Source of the DNA: Thalassoroseus pseudoceratinae
GTDB lineage: Bacteria; Planctomycetota; Planctomycetia; Planctomycetales; Planctomycetaceae
Length of the DNA stretch: 64,000 nt
NCBI RefSeq assembly: GCF_011634775.1
Contig: NZ_JAALXT010000005.1
Span: 248,001 to 312,000 of the forward strand
Direction: 5' to 3'
Every line of letters begins with the position of its first letter. Positions within the stretch are counted from its first letter, which is position 1. The notes under the pieces were generated by a model that saw nothing but the letters and a program-made list of their open reading frames with translations, did no database searches and was not told the origin of the DNA. A program made the position numbers and the translations under genes. Shown here one piece after another: positions 50,872 through 58,132 of the stretch.

Positions 50872-52443
50872 TTAGGCAGCGCGGCGACCGAGAATCCGGT
50901 TGATCGCTTTGCCAGGATTGCGAATCGCTTTGCCAACGAGTTGCTTCATCCGACCGATGCCCATCGGTGCCGGCGGAGCAGCTTTCGCGACTGGCTCCTC
51001 GACCACGGGTTCCGGCATGGCAGCGACAGCGGCTTCCCAGGCGTCTTGACTGAAGGCGTCTTTGAGCGATTCCTTCAAGTGGCCTGCGCGAATTCCGGAA
51101 AGAACTTCCTTCGCATCGACCGCACCCGCAGCAACGGCGGCTCGGTAATCTTCTTCCCAGACGTGACGCAGCGGGTTTTCGTCGTTCTTCCACGGCTGCG
51201 TTGGCACGACGGTGTAGTGCGTCAGTTTACTGACGTCTTTTTCCCACCACTCCAAGCAATTCCACTCTGGCGGAATGCGGTCGGCGATTTCATTTTCGGG
51301 GACAATACACATCTCAAAGAGCAAATCTTGATAAGTGTATTTCTCGTCATCCATGCCCTTGATGATCTCATCGATCTTCCAATCCAAGCGTTCGCAGTCG
51401 AGCAACATCACGCTCATTTGACGACCGGGATGGAAGTGCTGACCCGGTTTCTGCCAAGCCTTCGGCGTTTCCGGTTGGTTGGTGCAAAGGATGCGTTGTT
51501 CGTTGAACGGGATGTCCCACAATTCTGCCAAGTCGGTGAAGACTTGCATGTCCGCATCGGTGTAGAGACCCCGACCGCGATACCCACAGAGTTCCGGAAT
51601 CACGAAGCGAGCGAACGAAAAACCGGTGCGGCCGCGGTTCTTGTGATGCTTGGGTTTCGGGATCGGCAGGTTGAGCATCGGATGCACCGTGACCGGTCGC
51701 GTGGCGAACTTGCGGATGGAGTATTCCAACACCCGCGTGGCGACCATTTGCGATTCATCGGTGCCGACAAACACCCGCATCGGTTCGGACAGCGGAGCGT
51801 AATCGATGCCCCATTTCTTTGAAATCGCGTTGATCTCGGCGGTTTGGTTGTCGAAGCTGCCGTGTCCGTTGGCGAGCATCGTCTTGGTTTCGAGATCGGC
51901 AAATGCACCGCTGTAACCGCGTCCGCCGTCGACACCCAGCGAGCGAACTTTCTTCACACCGGCTTGGCCGAGGATATTCAACGCCGCTTCGGCACTGAAG
52001 AATTTCGCCTGAATCGTCGGCGAGTTGTCCTTCGGTTTCGCGGACGAAAGGTTGTACCAGACGAGCCGGTTTTCTTCGTCGAGTTTCTTCAGAACCGGGA
52101 TTTCGGCAACGAAGTCGGCCAGGGTTTTCGAAGTCGGATCATTTTTGACATGCGGATGCCAAGGCATGACCAGATATTGACAATTGTTGTAAAGTTCGTC
52201 GGCACAGTCTTCCGCGACGTCGGCGTCAATCATGTGAGCGACGTCAACTTTGGTCTGTCGAACGACGTGATTCAGCGACAGCGTGTTGTATTCGGAGGCA
52301 TCGACGTTCTTGAATTCCGAGAAAGTCGGGCCTTTGCCGAGAATCAACCAGGGTTTCTGGTGAACGGCGAACGATTCCATCCATTGGGTCAATTCGATCA
52401 CGGCAGCCTCCTGCTGACTCAAGAAATCTCGCGATTTTGGCAT
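50872..52443 (-). CDS. Two-domain glycosyltransferase: GT42/MptE-like plus GT8-like
   Basis: A 523-residue fusion (ATG at 52443; a TTG start ten codons upstream is less likely). The N-terminal domain (about 20-220) has ILGKGPTFSEF (34-44), YNTLSLNHVV, VDVAHMIDADV and KVRSLGVDGG. Its GxGP loop and order of elements recall the CstI/GT42 sialyltransferase and MptE (DUF115) folds. The C-terminal domain (about 220-430) starts MRVFVGTDESQMVATRVLEY and has RTGFSFARFVIPEL and TDADMQVFTDLAELW with the metal-binding D-x-D at 296-298, as in GT8 enzymes. A short tail ends in a basic helix. It probably assembles surface glycans in the cytoplasm. Which sugars are used is not clear. Confidence 0.8.
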   Translation of the reverse strand: MPKSRDFLSQQEAAVIELTQWMESFAVHQKPWLILGKGPTFSEFKNVDASEYNTLSLNHVVRQTKVDVAHMIDADVAEDCADELYNNCQYLVMPWHPHVKNDPTSKTLADFVAEIPVLKKLDEENRLVWYNLSSAKPKDNSPTIQAKFFSAEAALNILGQAGVKKVRSLGVDGGRGYSGAFADLETKTMLANGHGSFDNQTAEINAISKKWGIDYAPLSEPMRVFVGTDESQMVATRVLEYSIRKFATRPVTVHPMLNLPIPKPKHHKNRGRTGFSFARFVIPELCGYRGRGLYTDADMQVFTDLAELWDIPFNEQRILCTNQPETPKAWQKPGQHFHPGRQMSVMLLDCERLDWKIDEIIKGMDDEKYTYQDLLFEMCIVPENEIADRIPPEWNCLEWWEKDVSKLTHYTVVPTQPWKNDENPLRHVWEEDYRAAVAAGAVDAKEVLSGIRAGHLKESLKDAFSQDAWEAAVAAMPEPVVEEPVAKAAPPAPMGIGRMKQLVGKAIRNPGKAINRILGRRAA

Positions 52444-52815
52444 CACGCCGCCGGAGTCCCCCCAAGCGGCCAACTGGAAAATCGCGGGATACTAGGAATC
52501 TTTCAGGATTGGATCAACCCGAATTTCACGATACAGGTGATACGCCCCAGAACGAAGCGATGGGCATGGCGAGCACGGCGTCCACGTCCCTCCGTTGATG
52601 ATGTCGTGCTACTTGAGTGGTTCTCTGCAAATATGAATCAGATTGCATTGGATTTGTGACAGAAGTCAAGAAACTAGAATTCGACAAATACACATCGAAC
52701 GATTCGATAAATTGCTCAACCGTCCTGTGAAAAACGACGAACCTGCTGAACAGGTTTTCTCTCCTTCTCTCCATAATTGGTAGGTAAACAGCTCTTCAAA
52801 AGCGGAATTACAACA
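52444..52815. other. Intergenic region left of the HEPN gene
   Basis: 372 bases between the divergent fusion glycosyltransferase and HEPN genes. It carries the left direct repeat and then, from about 52640, AT-rich sequence resembling the HEPN gene rather than the host. No further gene is seen. Confidence 0.5.
52542..52593 (+). repeat. Left copy of 52-bp direct repeat flanking the HEPN gene
   Basis: This segment (ACGCCCCAGAACGAAGCGAT and onward) matches 53671-53722 in the same orientation at 42 of 52 positions without gaps. Both copies contain GATGGGCAyGGCGArCACGG. The copies bracket the zinc-ribbon/HEPN gene, about 1.1 kb apart. Confidence 0.75.
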
Positions 52816-53649
52816 ATGTTGTACGACAACTGTCCTGAATGTAGTAGTGATCATGTAATGGCGACGTTAGATTCAAATAGCGTACTCTACGAATGCCAGA
52901 ATTGTGGTTGGATGACCGTCGCGATGTCTCCGTTTTGCCTTGATGCGTGGAGCGTACGCATCCATCAAGCTTTGGCGCCGATAGACATTCTGCAATCAAT
53001 GCTGGCTGACGAGGATACTGTTTCTTTTCTGAAGCCGCGGCTGAAAGGAATCTCCTATCTATCCAATACTGCTGCATGGTGCTTAAATGATTCGGCAAGT
53101 GACGAATACTTGCGCGGAGAGATGGACATCGCGAGGGATGTCTACATGCGGCAGATGGTTGTACTTGCTGCAACTTACACTCAACTTATAGTGACAGATT
53201 TTTTTCGTCACGTTTTTCTCGCGCAACCGGACCGAATGCATCAAGTATTGCCACCAGACAACAAGAAATTTGCTCAGGTGCCGCTTGCTGATGTGGTTCA
53301 GACGGGCTCAAGAGAAGAGCTACTCTCAACGCTTGCTGACCAAGCTGCATCGATCATAGGGGCTGGTGAACCCGACAAAATAATGAAACGACTCTTGGCC
53401 GAGTGTAACATCAAGACAAAGTTGTCGTTGGTTGAGGACTTGAAGAGCCTGAAAGAACTGCGAAATCGAATTGTGCATGACGATACCAATGAGAAAATCA
53501 CCTTTGAACAGATCCATTCGATGTTTGGGCTTCTCTTAGCTCTCCTATACGTTCTCTCACTAGTAGCAGATAAGTACGGCCTTGCTTGTTGGGACGAAAC
53601 TGGTTTTGTCCATGAATTTGAAGAGAAACTGAAGAACCGGTGCACATGA
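52816..53649 (+). CDS. Zinc-ribbon and HEPN-motif protein, candidate RNase or toxin
   Basis: A 277-residue protein (ATG at 52816; a TTG 39 bases earlier is an alternative start). The N-terminus is a zinc ribbon: CPEC at 6-9 and CQNC at 27-30. The rest is alpha-helical with aromatic and hydrophobic helices (MVVLAATYTQLIVTDFFRHVF, LLSTLADQAASIIG) and near the C-terminus RNRIVHDD, a perfect R-x4-H of HEPN proteins (R216 to H221). HEPN domains are often metal-independent RNases in toxin-antitoxin, CRISPR or abortive infection systems, or substrate-binding modules. It has no leader. The gene is AT-richer than its neighbours, points the opposite way, and lies between 52-bp direct repeats. Confidence 0.75.
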   Translation: MLYDNCPECSSDHVMATLDSNSVLYECQNCGWMTVAMSPFCLDAWSVRIHQALAPIDILQSMLADEDTVSFLKPRLKGISYLSNTAAWCLNDSASDEYLRGEMDIARDVYMRQMVVLAATYTQLIVTDFFRHVFLAQPDRMHQVLPPDNKKFAQVPLADVVQTGSREELLSTLADQAASIIGAGEPDKIMKRLLAECNIKTKLSLVEDLKSLKELRNRIVHDDTNEKITFEQIHSMFGLLLALLYVLSLVADKYGLACWDETGFVHEFEEKLKNRCT

Positions 53650-53670
53650 ACGATATGGCGTGCGGGTGGC

Positions 53671-53722
53671 ACGCCCTAGAGCGAACCGATGGGCACGGCG
53701 AACACGGAACCCACGCCCTTCC
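53671..53722 (+). repeat. Right copy of 52-bp direct repeat flanking the HEPN gene
   Basis: Partner of the repeat at 52542-52593 (42 of 52 identical, direct orientation). It starts 22 bases after the HEPN gene stop codon and is followed by a short hairpin. Confidence 0.75.
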
Positions 53723-53731
53723 CATTGGTCA

Positions 53732-53746
53732 TCGGGTTTCACCCGA
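53732..53746 (-). terminator. Short hairpin after the WD40 gene
   Basis: TCGGGT (53732-53737) pairs with ACCCGA (53741-53746), three-base loop. It lies 20 bases beyond the stop of the WD40 gene on the minus strand. The short stem and missing T run make termination uncertain. Confidence 0.3.
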
Positions 53747-53766
53747 GCCGATCAAGCTGAGTTTCC

Positions 53767-56538
53767 TCACCGTTGATCTTCGGGAATGTTGACGAAATAC
53801 GCTTTGCCATCGTCGGCGGGCATCACGAGGTGGGTGCCGTCGGGCGAGAGACGACTGAGATACGTCACCTGTGGGAAATCCTGCGAGTAAACCGGTGCGG
53901 GATTGCCCGGCAACCAGACGTGTAGTCCGCCCGCGTAACCGGTGGTGATCAGCCGCGTACCGGATTTGTTAAACTGCACGGAGTAGATGTCGTCCTTGTG
54001 GCCGCTGAATTCTTGGAGCGGATCGGGGTTATCGGTGTCCCAAAGAAACACGGTGCGGTCGTTCCCCAAACCCACACCACCGGCGGCGATTTGTCGACCG
54101 TCGTCACGGAAGGCGACGGCGTAGATCGCATGTCGCGGACCGTTGTACCGCCGAACTTCCGCGCCGGTTTCGACATTGAGCAGCCGCACGGTTTTGTCGC
54201 CACCGCCGGTCAGCAGATGCGTGCTATCGGGGCTGAAAGCCAGTGCGTAAACCGCTTCGTCTTGTGTGGAAAGCGTCTTGATTTGACTCTTCTTTTCAAG
54301 GTCCCACAGCCGCACGGTTTTGTCGGCCGAGGCGGATGCAAGGTATTTGCCGTCCGGCGAGAACGCGAGCCCGTAAACACCCGCCGAATGCCCCCTTAAG
54401 TCGGCCACCTGACCGGTGGCGGCGACGGACCATGCCTTGATCGTGCCATCCGCACTCGACGTCCACGCGGTTTGGTTGTCCGGTTGGAAGACGATGCTGG
54501 TCACGGTCTTTCCATGCCCGGACATGATCTGAGCGGGATCGCGTGACGGTGGTTCAGCGGGTTGCGGGTTGAGCGGCGAGGGATCGAAACTGCGAATCTT
54601 GACGTCCGCTCCAACCGCGATCAGTTTTTTACTGTCTGGGCTGAACGCCAACTGCGTGGTTTCGGTTGGCGTAGTGTTTTTGAACTGCATCTGTCGACTG
54701 TTCGCATCCCAGAGATAAAGATGCTGACCGGCACCGGCGGCGACTTGTCGACTGTTGGGACTCATCACCACACTGGTCACTGTTCCTTCAAAGCCCTCGA
54801 ACTTGCGAATCTCACTGCCATTGCCGGCATTCCACATGACGAGCCCGCTGTTCGGCCCCGTTGTGAAATGGTAGGAACTGTTGGGGGAAATCGAGAACGC
54901 ATCGATCCGCTCTTCATCTGCTTGATGCGTGAACGTGACGGAGACCATGTCCTTGTGCAGCAAGTTGTCAGCACCGCTTGTAATCACGGTGCGATGATCA
55001 TTCGCAAGAACGGCATCGGTGACGGCTTGGGAATGATGCACGAAGTGTTGCAACGCATTACCGGTTTTCGATTCCCATACTGTCGCTCGATCGTCATCGG
55101 TGGAGACGAGACGTTGACTGTCCCGACTGAAATACACCGAATGAACTGGCTTGCCAAACCCGGGAAACGTCTGCACGAGTTTTCCATCGCCAAGGTTGTA
55201 GATGCGAATCGCTCCGTCATCGCCCGCCGCCGCAATCTGAGAACTGTTCCACGAAACACCAACCGCATGGACCGGCGTGCCGACATCAATTTTGCGTTGT
55301 TCTTTCCCGTCACTCGTACTCCACACGCGAACGGTCTTGTCGACGCCGCCGGTGACGATCGTCTGACTGTTCGGCGAGTAAGCCACTCGCGTGACACGGC
55401 CTTGATGCCCGGTGAGTGTGCGGAGTTCGCTGGCGTCTTCGGTCTTGAAAATCTTGACGACACCGCTGGCATCCGCGGACGCCAACTCCTGCCGATTCGG
55501 ATGCATACTCACCGAAGTAATGGCAGCGGCTTGGGCGGGGTATTCTTTGATCAAATTTCCGTTGTTCGGGTCGAACAGCCGCGCGATCTTGTCGACCGAT
55601 CCGGTCACGAGTTGAGCACTATTGCTGCTGTAGGCGATCGTCGTCACTGGTTCTTTCAAGTCTTTAAGAACCTGGAGTTCCTTGCCATCACGTTGATTCC
55701 AAATTCGCACGGTCTTGTCATCGGCGGCTGACGCGATTCGATCACCGTTTGGATTGATTGCGATCACTCGCACAGTTCCCTCATGCCCGGTGAACTCGCT
55801 GTGTTCGGGGAACTTATTCGGCCACCGCTTGACGGTTCCGTCTTGCGAAGCACTCATTAAGTACGAGTTGTTGGAAGCGAAGCTGAGCCCGACGATTTTC
55901 GTTGAGTGGGCTCCGATGACACTTTGCAGGTCGCCATTGTCGGCATTGAACACGCGAATCACGCCGCTGGTGTCGGCGGAAGCCACTTGCTGCGAGTCCG
56001 AACGAAATGCCACACGCGTGATTGCGGCCGTGTGGCCCGTGAATTCGTGCAATTGTTTCAGAGTGCCATCGTCGACCACTTCCCAGATTCGGACAATTTT
56101 GTCTTGCCCGCCGGTCACCAGTCGTTTGCCATCTCCGTTACGATCAAGTGCCACGACTCCGCCGCCAGGTACGTCTTGTGAACGAATCGCCGAGCGTTTG
56201 GGCACGTCCCACAACTTGATATAACGATCCCCCGAACCGGAGGCGAGTTGCGTGCCGTCCGGAGAGGCCGCGATACACAACACGATTCCGGAATGGCCTT
56301 CCATCGTGCGGACCGCTTCGCGTGTGTTGGCGTCCCAGAGTTTGCAAGTGTCGTCAAACCCAGCGGTCGCGATCCATTGACCATCGGGGGTGAAGGCGAC
56401 GGCGTACGCGATGCCATCATGCCCGGCCAACGGACCGCGTTCAGGCTCCGCCGCCGTTCCTGATCCGCAACACGTCCAGACCGCGAACAGAACTGCCATG
56501 CTGCATCGTCGATGGACTGAGTGAGCACTCATCGTCAT
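53767..56538 (-). CDS. Exported 21-repeat WD40 protein
   Basis: A 923-residue protein with a signal peptide ([19 protein letters not shown]) and then WD40 units all the way to the C-terminus. I count 21 units, each with a GH-type opening, a strand pattern like [27 protein letters not shown] and a closing [LW]WD or equivalent. Three are degenerate (lacking WD). Twenty-one units would make three seven-bladed propellers. Such proteins are scaffolds for protein partners; export from the cytoplasm is unusual outside planctomycetes, which carry many. No catalytic domain is attached. It is alone on the minus strand, followed by the direct repeat region. Confidence 0.92.
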   Translation of the reverse strand: [923 protein letters not shown]

Positions 56539-56652
56539 TCCTCACAAGGATCGTGCATTGCCAGCTTCATCACGCATCGTGGCAGACGGCTTGCGAGTCG
56601 TCAACGGTTCAAGGATAGTTGATGCGATCTCGAAATATCGCCGATTGAACTT

Positions 56653-56731
56653 GTGTGCCACGGTTGTGTCAGCCGTGCTATACAGGGGATGCGTTCGGGG
56701 TCATCGCACTGACGAGACGCCAGTGGCACAC
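56653..56731. mobile_element. 79-bp MITE-like palindromic element
   Basis: The ends are perfect 9-bp inverted repeats, GTGTGCCAC (56653-56661) and GTGGCACAC (56723-56731). Two internal hairpins, CACGG/CCGTG and CACTG/CAGTG, make it strongly structured. It codes for nothing. The end sequence GTGGCACACGAA recurs in the intergenic stretch near 62801, so it may be a member of a dispersed family. Confidence 0.55.
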
Positions 56732-56754
56732 GAATCAGAATTTTCATCGGGCCG

Positions 56755-57663
56755 CTAGGACGTCCGAGTCGCTTGGGCGAGTTGTTCGATCGTCTTTCGC
56801 AAGAGCGGTTCGCCGCCGAACTCCATCCCGAGTGCACGGATTTTTTCGGTGACGATTTGGTTCTTGGGGGACTTTGGTTCGCCATGAATTCGGCTGGAAC
56901 TACCGGTGAGTTCCTTGGCAAGCGTCGCCACTTCGTATTCGGAGACGTAGCGATCGTAACAGCTGAACGCTTCGCCGATGATTTGATCCTCGTCGGCATT
57001 CAGTAACACGTCGATCGCTTTGGCGACATCGCCAGCGTGCACTTCCTTGCCACCACCTTCACAGCGGACGTCTTTGCCAGCCACGATCCGTTTGATGAGC
57101 GGGAACCATTTGCTACGGGCGACGTCTTGCATAACGCCATAAACGCCGGTCGGTCGGACCGCACAAATCGGGAAACCTTCGCCGAGTCCAAAGCTATGCA
57201 CGAACTTTTCGATGGCGGCTTTGTGAGCACCGTAATGACTGGTCGCCCACAACGGGTGGGCTTCGTCGAGCGGGCGATCGTCGAGGATTTTTTCATGGAC
57301 CGCACACGTCGAGACAAACACGAAGCGTTTTGCATCGGCTTCGCGAGCGGCTTGGATGAGCTGCAAGCTACCGATGATATTCTTCGTCGCGAAGTCGATC
57401 AGATCGCCCTCGCCACCACGGAAACCACCACCAGGATGATACAACGCGGCATGCACGATCGCCTCGCAACCACTGACGAACTCGGTTTCCGCACCGCCAG
57501 CGAGTTCGCCTTCGACCCATTGGACCGAGTCGGCAACGGACTTCAAACCGCTGCGGTCACTCGTCGGGCGAAACCAACATCGACAGGTGTGACCGGACTC
57601 AACGAGTCGACGAACGATGTACTGACCGATAAACCCTGTCGCACCGGTGACGGCTATCTTCAT
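56755..57663 (-). CDS. NAD-dependent epimerase/dehydratase-like SDR
   Basis: An extended SDR of 302 residues. It begins MKIAVTGATGFIGQYIVRRL with the TGxxGxxG dinucleotide loop, continues VHAALYHPGGG, and has the catalytic YGAHK motif with VSTCAVHEKI as the Ser-containing strand before it. The nucleotide sugar-binding C-terminal part is short. Family members epimerise or dehydrate NDP-sugars or reduce related aldehydes; the substrate here is not set by the sequence. Its start codon follows the zinc-ribbon gene stop by only two bases, so the two genes are one operon. Confidence 0.92.
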   Translation of the reverse strand: MKIAVTGATGFIGQYIVRRLVESGHTCRCWFRPTSDRSGLKSVADSVQWVEGELAGGAETEFVSGCEAIVHAALYHPGGGFRGGEGDLIDFATKNIIGSLQLIQAAREADAKRFVFVSTCAVHEKILDDRPLDEAHPLWATSHYGAHKAAIEKFVHSFGLGEGFPICAVRPTGVYGVMQDVARSKWFPLIKRIVAGKDVRCEGGGKEVHAGDVAKAIDVLLNADEDQIIGEAFSCYDRYVSEYEVATLAKELTGSSSRIHGEPKSPKNQIVTEKIRALGMEFGGEPLLRKTIEQLAQATRTS

Positions 57664-57665
57664 CG

Positions 57666-57920
57666 TTACCCTTTGTTGTCATGTGTCACATCGGCACCGC
57701 AATCGTGACACTCGGTTTCATCCGGTTCGAGAGATGAGCCGCAATAGTCGCAATTTCGCGGCGGCTTGGGTTGGCTGGCTTCCAACTCTTGTTTCATCCG
57801 CTGTTGCGCGAGCCGAAAGATCTGCCCCGATGTTGAGAACGTGCGGAACGACATGTAAATGATGAAACCAAACACAACGACGAAAAGAATCGGGAAGATA
57901 CTAAACATCAGATTGAACAT
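57666..57920 (-). CDS. Small membrane protein with C-terminal zinc ribbon
   Basis: The ATG at 57920 (84 residues) has a GGGGAG ribosome site upstream. The protein has one membrane helix (LMFSIFPILFVVVFGFIIYM), a charged stretch, and a C-terminal zinc ribbon NCDYCGSSLEPDETECHDCGA, with four cysteines in two CxxC pairs. The frame could be extended to 58070, but those residues have no signal-like start and look like chance. It is upstream of the epimerase gene with a 2-base gap. The role is unknown; such ribbons usually serve protein or nucleic acid contact. Confidence 0.85.
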   Translation of the reverse strand: MFNLMFSIFPILFVVVFGFIIYMSFRTFSTSGQIFRLAQQRMKQELEASQPKPPRNCDYCGSSLEPDETECHDCGADVTHDNKG

Positions 57921-58132
57921 ACACACTCCCCGTAATTCAGATTTCAACGCTCCCGAAAAGGACGGTCGAACGGAACGCTCCCCTCGACCGTGCATCGTCT
58001 CAATTTGCAAACGCCAGTTTGACCTCTTCGGATCACAGAAATCTGAATTCGAGAGATCAGCGGATGGCATGTCCCAAGCGTTCTTGTTGGTCGCGAGATC
58101 GGACGCGTTCCCAACGACTTTGTTGCCGTCCG

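Noticed and set aside
54562-55731. 389-codon plus-strand frame opposite the WD40 gene
   Set aside because: Antisense shadow of WD repeats; no start context or domain.
56653-56731. tRNA or small RNA gene in the MITE-like element
   Set aside because: Hairpins are present but no cloverleaf or anticodon stem fits; the terminal repeats favour a transposable repeat.
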